From Planctomycetota bacterium (GTDB lineage Bacteria; Planctomycetota; Phycisphaerae; Phycisphaerales; UBA5793): a stretch of 64,000 nucleotides of DNA. Below are positions 29,638-37,934 of this stretch, one piece after another; position 1 is the first letter of the stretch; each line of letters opens with the position of its first letter. The notes beneath the pieces are model-generated. The model saw only the letters and a program-made list of their open reading frames with translations. It ran no database searches and was not told the DNA's origin. The DNA lies in assembly GCA_013112555.1 (NCBI GenBank), contig JABFGK010000002.1, forward strand, positions 1 through 64,000, written 5' to 3'. A program made the position numbers and the translations under genes.

Positions 29638-30057
29638 ATGATGGCTGAACTCAAGACAAAAAAGACCCGGGCAAGCGTTGAGAAGTTTCTCAACGGCGTG
29701 AAGGACGAAGGGCGGCGGGAGGATTGCTTTGCCATCCTGAAGATGATGCAGCAGGCAACGCGGTCCGAGCCGTCCATGTGGGGATCGAGCATCGTCGGGT
29801 TCGGTAGTTGCCATCTCAAGTATGCCAGCGGCCGGGAACTGGATTGGTTTCTTGTGGGTTTTGCACCACGCAAGAACGACCTGACGCTGTACATCATGCC
29901 GGGATTTGACAAGTACGGCGACCTGCTGGGGCAACTCGGCAAACACAAGACCGGCAAGTCATGTCTGTACATCAAGCGGCTGACTGATGTGGACCGCAAG
30001 GTACTCAAGCAGTTGATCACCGAGTCGGTCAGGCATATGAAGAAGGCGAATAAGTAG
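29638..30057 (+). CDS. DUF1801 domain protein
   Basis: 139 aa. DUF1801 is a small compact domain of unknown role. The typical text is present: TRASVEKFLNGVKDEGRRED, CFAILKMMQQATRSEPSMWG with SSIVGFGSCHLKYASGRE, DWFLVGFAPRKNDLTLYIMP, and SCLYIKRLTDVDRKVLKQLI. The start ATG 29638 has AGGAG 7 nt before it. No signal or membrane segment. Single gene. Confidence 0.92.
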   Translation: MMAELKTKKTRASVEKFLNGVKDEGRREDCFAILKMMQQATRSEPSMWGSSIVGFGSCHLKYASGRELDWFLVGFAPRKNDLTLYIMPGFDKYGDLLGQLGKHKTGKSCLYIKRLTDVDRKVLKQLITESVRHMKKANK

Positions 30058-30506
30058 AACTGATCGCCAGACTCGTCACATCATAGAAATTTGTAACAAA
30101 GCAAGGGCGCCCTTCCATGAGCGCTCTTGCCTGCTGGATGCATTGATCAGCCTGGACAATGTCTTCGTCGGAATGAGGACAATGCATGACGGGGGCGTTG
30201 AGTCCTGGCTCTACGGATTCCTGGTTCACGCACGGTGTTGTCGGTGAATTGAGCGGCTTGTCGCTGTGCGTCCCAATCCTCTTTCCGTAGCCACAGCGTG
30301 GCACAGGAAAGCATCGATGCGCGCAACCCGCGGTATGTGATGAGAGAACATGAGAGAGCCCCGGCAGGGGCTTCGATGGCCGCGTCGACTTTTAACCTGG
30401 GGCGGCGTTCGCCGCGCTGGGAGGGGGAGGCGCTTGCTCACTGGCCCCAGGCTACTTCTCAGACGCCACTTCGTGGCTGAGTAGATAGCCAGGTACAACC
30501 ACAATC
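30058..30506 (+). other. Intergenic region beside arsM
   Basis: 449 bp, no supported gene. It contains a compound hairpin at 30396-30451 in which CCTGGGGC pairs with GCCCCAGG and encloses GCGGCG/CGCCGC. This could terminate arsM on the minus strand or be another dispersed repeat. Confidence 0.5.
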
Positions 30507-31370
30507 TTACGGCTTCCGGGCCACGAAGTACGAACTCCAGATCTTGCCGGCCAGATTGCGGGCCACCTCGTTGAGCGTGTCGCAATCGGAAGAAGCCCCG
30601 GAGCAGCATGATCCTCCAGAGTCTGACACCTCAGCCGGGATCTCCGATTCAGCCAGTGCTGCCAGGTGATCTTCGGAATACACGATCCGGTCGGTGACCT
30701 CAACATCAGTCAGGCCGGCGTCTTTGATGCATTGGATGTATGCATCCTCGCTGATGGCCCCGGAAATACAACTGCTGTGCAAGCGCGGATCATCTCGGAC
30801 CACTTGTGGCATCTCCTCGACCACGATGTCAGAGACTGCCACACGGCCGCCGGGCTTGAGCACGCGTGCGATCTCGGCAAACACACGGTCCTTCTCCGGC
30901 GACAGGTTGATCACGCAGTTGCTGATCACCCAGTCAACGGTCCCGGACTCGATGGGCATATCCTCGATCAAGCCCTTACGCACTTCGACATTGGACAGGC
31001 CGGATGCCTTGATGTTCTCATTGGCCCGCGCGATCATTTCGTCGGTCATGTCGATGCCGATGACGCGACCGGTCGGGCCGACGTGCTTGGCTGCCAGCAG
31101 AATGTCGATGCCTGCACCGGAGCCGAGGTCGAGTACGACATCGCCTTCGGACAGTCGCGCCAGGGCCACCGGGTTGCCGCAGCCGAATGAGTTTGTGACG
31201 GCATCGTCGGGCAGGGCTGCCAGTTCATCCGGCGCGTAGCCGGCCACTTTGGCAGCAATGCCTTTCGTGTCGACCCGGTCGGCCCCGCAACAGGAGCCGG
31301 ACGGCTTGCGCTGGAGTGCTTTGGCATAATCGTGGGCCACGCGCTCTCTGATCTGATCCTTTGTTTCCAT
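30507..31370 (-). CDS. arsM: Arsenite methyltransferase ArsM
   Basis: SAM-dependent enzyme that methylates arsenite, a detoxification or volatilisation step. 287 aa. SAM-binding motif I is VLDLGSGAGIDILLAA, with GIDMTDEMIARANEN after it. Conserved family cysteines appear at CCGADRV, NSFGCGNP, SNCVINLSPEKDRVFAEIAR and HSSCISGAI. An extra Cys pair GGSCCSGAS (about residue 255) lies near the C-terminus. No signal peptide. It lies 34 bp downstream of arsR on the same strand and is probably controlled by ArsR at a site near 31788-31813. Start ATG 31370. Confidence 0.95.
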   Translation of the reverse strand: METKDQIRERVAHDYAKALQRKPSGSCCGADRVDTKGIAAKVAGYAPDELAALPDDAVTNSFGCGNPVALARLSEGDVVLDLGSGAGIDILLAAKHVGPTGRVIGIDMTDEMIARANENIKASGLSNVEVRKGLIEDMPIESGTVDWVISNCVINLSPEKDRVFAEIARVLKPGGRVAVSDIVVEEMPQVVRDDPRLHSSCISGAISEDAYIQCIKDAGLTDVEVTDRIVYSEDHLAALAESEIPAEVSDSGGSCCSGASSDCDTLNEVARNLAGKIWSSYFVARKP

Positions 31371-31404
31371 GGCAAAAGTCTCCCTATTTCTATATCGGCA
31401 TCAC

Positions 31405-31788
31405 TTATGTGCTTGAGTCATCAGCAGGCGTCACGCAACACGCGTCGATCGCATCTGCGATTTGTCTGAATGTTTGAGCAAGGACGTCGTACCGCACGGT
31501 GTACAGCACCTCCTTGCCGCGCTTCTCCATCTGCACGATCTCGGCCTCGCGGAGGATGGCCAGGTGTCGTGACACGACGGACAGATCCACCGGGCAGCAG
31601 CAGGCAATCTCGGACACGGTGCATGGCCGGCACAGGGCTGCCAATCGGGCCAGCAGGGCAATGCGGTTGCCGTCGCCGAGTGCCTTGAAGAACCTGGGTT
31701 CCAAAAGGCCTCCGAGCATCTGACAGCAGCTGTCGACCGATGATGGTCCGGAGCAGCACGTTTCGGGTTGTGGTGTTTCGTTGCTCAT
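31405..31788 (-). CDS. arsR: ArsR-family metalloregulatory repressor
   Basis: 127 aa winged-helix repressor. The DNA-binding region reads FFKALGDGNRIALLARLAAL, TVSEIACCCPVDLSVVSRHL and REAEIVQMEKRGKEVLYTV. The ELCVCD box is replaced by EIACCCPVDLS with three adjacent Cys in the recognition-helix region, and further Cys lie at the N-terminus (ETCCSGPS, SCCQML) and the C-terminus (DACCVTP), which allows As(III) binding. ATG 31788 is favoured over 31812 because the longer start would place the operator inside the gene. It is upstream of arsM in an operon. Confidence 0.93.
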   Translation of the reverse strand: MSNETPQPETCCSGPSSVDSCCQMLGGLLEPRFFKALGDGNRIALLARLAALCRPCTVSEIACCCPVDLSVVSRHLAILREAEIVQMEKRGKEVLYTVRYDVLAQTFRQIADAIDACCVTPADDSST

Positions 31789-31813
31789 TTGCACAATAGT
31801 ACAAACGTGCAAA
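31788..31813. promoter_or_regulatory. Candidate ArsR operator
   Basis: Perfect inverted repeat TTTGCAC (31788-31794) and GTGCAAA (31807-31813) with a 12-nt spacer that also holds AGTAC. It overlaps the arsR start region, where an autorepressor would bind. Confidence 0.5.
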
Positions 31814-32108
31814 GGAATGTCAAGTGTGTTGTCGTCCGAATTGGCAATTTGGTCAAAAAAGGGGTCACACGCGATGTGGCACGGAGTGTGTGGGGTGTGA
31901 TTGGCGTGCCGTGAGCCGGCTCATCACATGGCCCCGGGGTGGTTTTCATCGAGAGATTACGACGGGAAGCCCGATAAGTGCTAAAGTCTCAGGATTACAT
32001 GTTTTACCACGGTGGCTGTGCGCCAGACCCGGATTCCCGGTGCCGTCGTGGCAGCAGGCACCTGCGCGTGTGCAGGCCCAGCCATCTCACAAAGCAAGGA
32101 GAGTGACT

Positions 32109-32702
32109 ATGGAATTCATCACGGAACTCTGGCTCCCCATCATTTTGTCTGCGGTGTTCATCTTCATTGTCAGTTCAATCATGCACATGGCTTTGCCATT
32201 CCACAAGAACGACATGGGCAAGATGGATGGCGAAGACGGCGTACTCGAGTCGATGCGAGCCAACGGCGTCAAGCCGGGGGCCTACATGTTTCCTTGCCCG
32301 GCCAACATGAAGGACTGCGGCTCGCCTGAAATGGTCGAGAAGCGAAAGCAGGGGCCGGTCGGATTCCTGACCGTCGTCTCGGCCGACAGCTTCAACATGG
32401 GCAAAAGCCTCATGCAGTGGTTCATCTTCATTCTCATTGCCTGCTTCGTCATTGCGTATGCATCCTGGCACAGCCTCGGCGGGCCGGCTGAGTACATCAC
32501 GGTGTTCCGTATCACCGGCGCCATCGGCGTCCTTGCGTTTGCGCTCGGCGTGATGAACGACTCGATCTGGCGGGGTCAGGCATGGTCGGTCACGTTCAAG
32601 TTCATGATCGACGGGGTGGTCTATGCTCTCGTTGCTGCCGGGACGTTCGGCTGGCTATGGCCATCGCTGGCCGACAACCTGCCTGTCATCCCCGGCGGCT
32701 GA
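32109..32702 (+). CDS. Multi-pass membrane protein of unknown function
   Basis: 197 aa with about four hydrophobic segments: LWLPIILSAVFIFIVSSIMH (about 8-27), WFIFILIACFVIAYASW (about 105-122), TGAIGVLAFALGVMND (about 140-155) and VVYALVAAGTFGWLWPSLA. Between the first two is a polar stretch with KNDMGKMDGEDGVLESMRAN and YMFPCPANMKDCGSPEM, a Cys-Pro pair motif that might bind metal. It resembles a widely distributed small membrane family without a known role. The ATG has AAGGAG before it. It ends at a strong terminator. Confidence 0.75.
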   Translation: MEFITELWLPIILSAVFIFIVSSIMHMALPFHKNDMGKMDGEDGVLESMRANGVKPGAYMFPCPANMKDCGSPEMVEKRKQGPVGFLTVVSADSFNMGKSLMQWFIFILIACFVIAYASWHSLGGPAEYITVFRITGAIGVLAFALGVMNDSIWRGQAWSVTFKFMIDGVVYALVAAGTFGWLWPSLADNLPVIPGG

Positions 32703-32750
32703 GGCACACAAGGCCAGGAAAACACATCAAACTGAAAAAAACAATAAGCA

Positions 32751-32796
32751 CCCCCACGGATCGTACCGGATTCGTGGGGGCGTTTGTTTGTTCTTG
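32751..32796 (+). terminator. Rho-independent terminator
   Basis: Stem CCCCCACG (32751-32758) with CGTGGGGG (32773-32780), loop of 14 nt, followed by a T-rich CGTTTGTTTGTTC run. Located 50 bp after the membrane protein gene. Confidence 0.85.
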
Positions 32797-33099
32797 TTCG
32801 TCACGGTCCGTCAGTGCCTGCAAGACAGTGAACCGACTGCGCAGCCCACCGGTGGCCACAGATCACCAAGCAAGTGGTCCTTCACAAGAACCGCAATCAC
32901 CTTTTTCTGACGTGAATACTTCGCCCCACGTACTACACCCTATTCGTTTCGATTCACCGTCCAGTGCGCCTTCTTCCACCCTGGGGAGGATGATACCAGA
33001 TATCATCCGACAACTGTATCTTTTCATCGCTTCCGGCACAGGGAGACGGCAGAGGTGGGGTCTTCCTTGCCACAAACCCAGAGTGCACCGGAGGTCTCT
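32797..33099 (+). promoter_or_regulatory. Upstream region of multihaem gene with 8-bp inverted repeat
   Basis: No gene. At 32988-33008 lies a perfect inverted repeat GGATGATA/TATCATCC with a 5-nt spacer, about 90 bp before the multihaem start, a plausible operator. It is followed by CTGTATC and a GGAGG ribosome site at 33090. Confidence 0.45.
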
Positions 33100-34554
33100 A
33101 TGCACAGACGAAAAATGACCTACTTCCCCCTTGCCGCCGCGGTAGCCACTGCCGCTGCAGCAACCCCCCTCCTCGGACAGCAACAGAAAGGCACCCCGCC
33201 CACGAGTGACGATGCAGCCGGCTTTGTGGCTGCTCAGTTCCCGAAGACCTGCATCGACTGTCACAGTGTCCAACAGGGCAACCGTCGCCCGGTGATTGAC
33301 GAGTTCGGGCTTGCCAGCCACCATCTCTCGACGGATCCGTTGCGAATCAAAGACTGCGTTGTATGTCACGACTTGAGCGCCCACCGGGAGGGGAATGTGC
33401 GTTTGAACAACGTGGACACGGGTCAGGTCTACATGCTGACCGGCGACCCGATGACGAATCCGGCTGAGGCCGCCAAACTCGAACCGTTCTGCCTTGCCTG
33501 CCATGACGGCAACGGTGCCAACGGTCAGCCGCCCTTCAGTGACAACAACATGCCCTGGGAGATCGACGCCACCCTGTGGGTCCAGAGTTCCCACTATGCG
33601 GGCGGCAGTGCCGGACCGATGACCTGTTTCGGAGACGGCGAGACCTTCGGCTGTCACAGCAGCGGCCACGGCTCGATCAAGCGTCAGCATCTGGCACCCT
33701 TCGACGGCGGCCAGCCGCCGGTCCAGGGCGATCCCCTCCGCGAAGAAGAAGGCATGTGCTACACCTGTCACGATGCCGACGGACCCTCGATCTATGACCA
33801 GGAGTCCTCGTTCGGCATGAACTCGCATCACAATGTGAGCCTCATCGACCAGCAGGCAGACGGCTCCAAAGTCGAATGCCTCAACTGCCACAACCCCCAT
33901 GCTGCCAACTCAGCCAACCGCATTGCCGACCCTGATTCGGGCGGCTGGACCCCCTGGGGCGGCACCAAGGAAGCATTCTGCCTGACATGCCACGACGGTG
34001 ACCCGCCGGCCAACGTCGCCTACCCTGCTACGGCCAACGGGACAGGCTATGACAAGTCGAGCTTTGTGGGCGCAACCCATGACACCGAAATGGGTGGCGG
34101 GTCATCCTGCATTCACTGCCACTCACAGCACGGCAGCGATCAGGACTCCCTCCTGCACTCCCGATATAACACCATTGACAATATGCGGTATTATGTCGGC
34201 GACGGCAAGTATGCCCAGTGCTGGCAGTGCCATGATGAGAATGCCACGACACAGAGCACGAATGCATTCGGATCACGTCACCGGCTTCACATGGATGACA
34301 ACGTCCCGTGCATCATGTGCCATGACACCCATGCACCGCGCGACGTTGCCGAGTCCGGCCTGATCAACTTCGATTTCGCCGTATTCAGCCCGAACCACGA
34401 TGCGAGCTATTACAACGGCTACGACGGAAGCAACTCGTTCTGGTTCAGCGGCAACAGCGGCAACTGCTACATTCTGTGCCACGGCAAGAGCCACACTTCG
34501 AAGTCGTACTCCCGATCTCCGAATCCGATGGTAGATTGCACCCCGTGCCACTAA
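33100..34554 (+). CDS. Exported multihaem c-type cytochrome, 12 CxnCH motifs
   Basis: 484 aa. Signal peptide at about 7-27 (YFPLAAAVATAAAATPLLG). Ten canonical CxxCH haem sites are seen, in order: CIDCH, CVVCH, CLACH, CYTCH, CLNCH, CLTCH, CIHCH, CWQCH, CIMCH and CTPCH. Two more have unusual spacing: C-FGDGETFG-CH (CX8CH, about residue 185) and CYILCH (CX3CH, about 460). Many extra His could be distal ligands. It ends on the last CH. GGAGG is 8 nt upstream of ATG 33100. Such proteins move electrons across the periplasm; donor and acceptor are not identifiable here. A strong terminator follows. Confidence 0.9.
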   Translation: MHRRKMTYFPLAAAVATAAAATPLLGQQQKGTPPTSDDAAGFVAAQFPKTCIDCHSVQQGNRRPVIDEFGLASHHLSTDPLRIKDCVVCHDLSAHREGNVRLNNVDTGQVYMLTGDPMTNPAEAAKLEPFCLACHDGNGANGQPPFSDNNMPWEIDATLWVQSSHYAGGSAGPMTCFGDGETFGCHSSGHGSIKRQHLAPFDGGQPPVQGDPLREEEGMCYTCHDADGPSIYDQESSFGMNSHHNVSLIDQQADGSKVECLNCHNPHAANSANRIADPDSGGWTPWGGTKEAFCLTCHDGDPPANVAYPATANGTGYDKSSFVGATHDTEMGGGSSCIHCHSQHGSDQDSLLHSRYNTIDNMRYYVGDGKYAQCWQCHDENATTQSTNAFGSRHRLHMDDNVPCIMCHDTHAPRDVAESGLINFDFAVFSPNHDASYYNGYDGSNSFWFSGNSGNCYILCHGKSHTSKSYSRSPNPMVDCTPCH

Positions 34555-34617
34555 GCCGCGTACATTGATGTTTGATATGCTTCTCTGACGAGGAGCAATA
34601 CTGACAACGCGCAGACC

Positions 34618-34655
34618 ACAGCCCTGTGCGGAAGCGCGCGGGGCTGTGTTTTTTT
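34618..34655 (+). terminator. Rho-independent terminator
   Basis: ACAGCCC (34618-34624) and GGGCTGT (34641-34647) flank a 16-nt loop and are followed by GTTTTTTT. It ends the multihaem transcript. Confidence 0.9.
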
Positions 34656-34821
34656 AATGTTGTGGCTGGAGCACACGAGATAGCCGGGGCGATGACCCTC
34701 CCCGCTGTCTGCGCCCCACCTCCTGCCTACGATTCCGTGTGGGCATTGATGCTGTGCGCCCTCTGTTTGCGAATCGACTGCAATGACAGAACCCGATCAA
34801 CCGGAAGGAGCGCACACTGCC

Positions 34822-35799
34822 ATGAATGACGACGCGCGCACCACAACAGCAAGAGCGGCAACACTTTACGCAGCCGCTCTCCTCTGCTCATTTTTCCTGT
34901 CCGCCTGTGCCGGCCCGACCGGCGAGCCTGCCAAAATCATCGCGCGCCGGCCAAGCCTGCTGCAAGTCACCGGCCAGGAAGCAGGCGTCGACCATCCCCT
35001 GGCGGCCTATGGGCTGCCTGAACTCGCGGCCGGTTTCACCCAGCCGCCCACCACACTTGTACAGCGCGACGGCTGGGTCGCCCTGCATAGCGATCTCGAC
35101 CGCATCCCCTTGTGGGTCTGCCAACGCCTCGATTCGACCGATACCGTCGGCGATGCGGACCGAGATTCCTGCTCCTGGCATTCTGATCCGCAACTCGGCG
35201 ACGGCCCCACTGCCACCGACCCGGACTACACGCACTCCGGCTATGCACGCGGGCACATGGCCCCGGCCAATGATTACAGTTTCTCACAAACCGAAACGTG
35301 TGAGACGTTCTTCTTTACCAACTGCTGCCCGCAGATTCAGAATGGGTTTAACAGCGGCATCTGGAGCAGTCTCGAAGCAGATTGCCAGGATGCAGCCGAG
35401 GCACGCGGCTCCGTCTTTATCATCACCGGCCCCATCTTCTATGACCCGGTTGATGATGAGAGTGCCGCTGAGTATGACGCTGCCTATGACGACGACATCG
35501 TGGAGTATTATGTAATCGGCACTAACATGGTGGCCGTCCCCACGTATTACTACAAGATTGTCATTGATGCGACTGATGAGGAGAGCCCGTCGGCCATCGG
35601 ATTCGTCCTCGAGAATCGGCGGTATGTAAAAAGTGTCGATGGGCCGCGCTTCCAGGCCAAGCATACTCGCTCGATCCGTTGGATCGAACAGCGCACCGGG
35701 CTGGACTTCATGCCGCTGCTTGATGAGGTTGGTGTGGACCCGGACGACTTCGAGACGGCCGAGGCCGTGCTGACCGATTGGCCGGAATTTATGCCGTAG
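34822..35799 (+). CDS. DNA/RNA non-specific endonuclease, lipoprotein
   Basis: 325 aa. The N-terminus AALLCSFFLSACAG gives a lipobox LSAC. The nuclease core has YARGHMAPANDYSFSQTETC, the family's (D)RGH motif with catalytic His and Arg conserved and Tyr-Ala before it, then FFFTNCCPQIQNGFNSGIWS with the metal-binding Asn region, and GSVFIITGPIFYDP. The rest is KIVIDATDEESPSAIGFVLE, as in NUC1 (Serratia-type) nucleases. ATG 34822 follows GGAAGGAG; an earlier in-frame ATG 34783 is weaker. It degrades nucleic acid outside the cytosol, likely for nutrition or defence. It is 12 bp before a GDSG protein gene. Confidence 0.9.
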   Translation: MNDDARTTTARAATLYAAALLCSFFLSACAGPTGEPAKIIARRPSLLQVTGQEAGVDHPLAAYGLPELAAGFTQPPTTLVQRDGWVALHSDLDRIPLWVCQRLDSTDTVGDADRDSCSWHSDPQLGDGPTATDPDYTHSGYARGHMAPANDYSFSQTETCETFFFTNCCPQIQNGFNSGIWSSLEADCQDAAEARGSVFIITGPIFYDPVDDESAAEYDAAYDDDIVEYYVIGTNMVAVPTYYYKIVIDATDEESPSAIGFVLENRRYVKSVDGPRFQAKHTRSIRWIEQRTGLDFMPLLDEVGVDPDDFETAEAVLTDWPEFMP

Positions 35800-35811
35800 G
35801 ATCTGACCGTC

Positions 35812-36474
35812 ATGCCCAGACCCAAGCGCGTCTCAGTTATGCGGCCGATTCAGCCGGGTATCCGCATCATCAATGCGATCCCGCGCACGCTCGGTACGAT
35901 CGGTTTGATCGGGTACGATTTGGCCGACGGCTCGCGCTGGATCGTCTCGTGTCGCCATGTGCTGGCTCGGTCAGCCAACTGGAACGGCACGCCGGCAGCA
36001 ACCGGTGAGCCTATCTATCAACCCAAGGATGATGACCCGGCCAACGTCGTTGCGACGACCGACTTATCGCGCACACTTGATGTGATTGACGCTGCAGCAG
36101 CCCGCATCGTCGATGGGATTGATGCGATCTCGGATGTCCTCTATCTTGATCAGCCGATCGGGGTGCCGACCAATGCTGCCATTGACATGCCGGTGGTGAA
36201 GTCCGGCTCACGCACCGGGGTGACGTACGGAGTCGTGACGGCCGTCGGCCCCGACACCATCGAGGTCGGTCCGCGTCCGGGCGAAACCAAGGCGCTGACG
36301 AAGTCGGGTGATTCGGGCGCCATCTGGCTCGAAGAAGGCACGCTCGCCCCGGTGGCCATGCACTCCGAGGGGAACGTGGGCGGCGTGGAGCGTTCGCTGG
36401 CAATCCCGATCGCACCCGTGTTGGCAGCACTTGGCCTCACTGTGGTGTGCCCTGCAGGCGTGGGCGAGGGATGA
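35812..36474 (+). CDS. Trypsin-fold protease-like protein with GDSG motif
   Basis: 220 aa without a signal peptide in the chosen frame. A candidate catalytic triad reads WIVSCRHVLA (His about 49), LDVIDAAAARI (Asp about 90 or 93) and TKSGDSGAIWLE (Ser about 168), in the trypsin-like order. The oxyanion neighbourhood GDSGA fits serine peptidases. A C-terminal IPIAPVLAALGL stretch recalls the final helix of such folds. The N-terminal RPIQPGIRIIN differs from chymotrypsin-like zymogens. It directly follows the nuclease gene and may be co-transcribed. Function is inferred from motifs only. Confidence 0.7.
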   Translation: MPRPKRVSVMRPIQPGIRIINAIPRTLGTIGLIGYDLADGSRWIVSCRHVLARSANWNGTPAATGEPIYQPKDDDPANVVATTDLSRTLDVIDAAAARIVDGIDAISDVLYLDQPIGVPTNAAIDMPVVKSGSRTGVTYGVVTAVGPDTIEVGPRPGETKALTKSGDSGAIWLEEGTLAPVAMHSEGNVGGVERSLAIPIAPVLAALGLTVVCPAGVGEG

Positions 36475-36721
36475 CCCGGCTCGCCTACTTGAAGGTAACC
36501 TCACGTATGTTCGACATGCATGGGCTCGGGCAAGTCGCATCCTCAGCCGCCTGAAAGAACAGCGTGTAGCCCCTCGCTGCCAATGGATTGTTCACTGTGA
36601 TTTCCACGCACCCGTTGCCAGTCGTGTCCGTTCTTACGCCGAGGACATGATCAAAAGCGCTCGACGTGCTTGGCCACCATGTACCGAAGTCAACACAGTG
36701 CGATCCATGCTTAGCAACTAG

Positions 36722-37643
36722 GCTCTGTCCGAAAAGTGATCATGTTAATAATCGGAGGTAACGTTGGATGAATGACATGCGGATCATGCCGCCGAAGTTC
36801 TTGGCGGTCTTCTCGAAGCGAGAGAAGACGCGTCGGCATTCCTTCAGCCACCCGATGAGACGCTCAACGATGTTCCGATCTCGATACGCCTCGCGATCAA
36901 AGTCGATTTGCCTGCTGTCACGGTCCTCATTGCACTTCGACGGGATCACCGGCGTGATGCCCAGGTCCAGCAGGTATTCATCAATCCAGTCGGCCCGGTA
37001 CCCCTTGTCACCGGCCATCGCCACCGGCCAGGCGATCGGGTCGCCGTCCGCATCGATCAACTGGTCGTCGGCGCCGATCATGAGCGTGTCAAACACGGCG
37101 GCTTCGTGGGTCTGGCCGGCCGTCAGATGAAAGTGCAACGGATGACCGACCCGATCGCACAGAATATGGATTTTGCAGGTCAAACCGCCGCGACTGCGCC
37201 CCAGCGCGTGATCGTCGGGCTCCTCCGGATCCCCCCTTTTCCGCCGCCCGCCGCACACTTGGCCGCCCGTACCGTGGTGCCGTCGACGCACCACAGTTCC
37301 TCGTCAATCTCGACGTCATCGCGGAGCCGATCCAGCACCGCCTGCAGCGTCCCATCGTGGTTCCATCGATCAAAGTGGTCCCACACGGTGGACCGGGGGC
37401 CGAAGTCCGGCGGCAGGTCGCGCCACTGGGCGCCGGTATTAAGAATCCAGAGAATCCCATCGATCATGTCGCGTGGATCGCTGGGCGGCCGACCCATACG
37501 CTTGGGAAGAGGAAACAGGTCTTTGATCAACGCCCATTGCTCATCCGTGAGCCGATGTCGAGGCATGAGGCATCCTTTCCGCATGCAGGAATATGGTGCT
37601 CATCGGTCAGCAGACACAAATGAATCCACTTTTCGGACGGGGC
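36722..37643 (-). mobile_element. IS5-family insertion sequence (IS427-like), complete
   Basis: 922 bp. Imperfect inverted ends carry GTCCGAAAAGTG on each side (GCTCTGTCCG... and its counterpart GCCCCGTCCG...). CTAG flanks both ends as a 4-bp target duplication (36718-36721, 37644-37647). The transposase is encoded by two overlapping frames on the minus strand. The IS5/IS427 group commonly uses a CTAG or TNA target; this fits. Confidence 0.9.
36740..37584 (-). CDS. IS5-family transposase, two frames joined by -1 shift
   Basis: Orf A (37584-37180) begins near MPRHRLTDEQWALIKDLFPL, continues GRPPSDPRDMIDGILWILNT and WVDGTTVRAAKCA-type text with the first DDE Asp in CVDGTTV. Orf B (to 36740) carries HILCDRVGHPLHFHLTAG, AMAGDKGYRADWID (second Asp) and RNIVERLIGWLKECRRVFSR (Glu). 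The frames meet at AAAAGGGGGG (plus-strand 37238-37247), where a -1 slip on the A or G run joins RAAKCAAGGGK to the next frame. Programmed shifting is usual in this group. Both frames look intact, so the element may be active. Confidence 0.85.
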
Positions 37644-37934
37644 CTAGAAATGTGTTGGTCTTGAGGCTGTAGAGTACGGCACCGGTACCGAACGGCTTCA
37701 GGCCGCAGAGCGTGAGGGTTGACGGGGTAGCGGAGTCGTTGTTGTCAATCGAGAGTTGGAGACACATGGGCTTCGAGGCGTAGAAACAGTTCGCAGCCCC
37801 GAGGGGATCAGGGCACAGACCAAAGGCATAGTCATAGCACTCCTCAGGAGCAGTATGCTGCCCATCGCCAGGCACGCGGCCCGAGCCTCGGCTCTGGACA
37901 AACAGCTACTGCTCATGACCAGAATTGGCGCCTT

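Larger units (their letters stand above)
36485..37875 (-). pseudogene. Cys-rich C-terminal-domain gene split by an IS element
   Basis: Removing the insertion and one CTAG copy restores a single frame on the minus strand: from GTG 37875 through CYDYAFGLCPDPLGAANCFY, LTLCGLKPFGTGAVLYSLKT, into AKHGSHCVDFGTWWPST and TGNGCVEITVNN, ending SPCMSNIREVTFK at TAG 36485. The join is at 36718-36721/37644-37647. It resembles the C-terminal domain shared by the FG-GAP, HAF and PQQ proteins of this window. No signal peptide, and a stop lies about 18 codons upstream, so the N-terminus may already have been lost before insertion. Confidence 0.65.

Noticed and set aside
32863..33900. Minus-strand 345-residue open frame opposite the multihaem gene
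   Set aside because: It mirrors the high-GC coding bias of the cytochrome on the plus strand, where signal peptide, CxxCH series and ribosome site all support the other reading.
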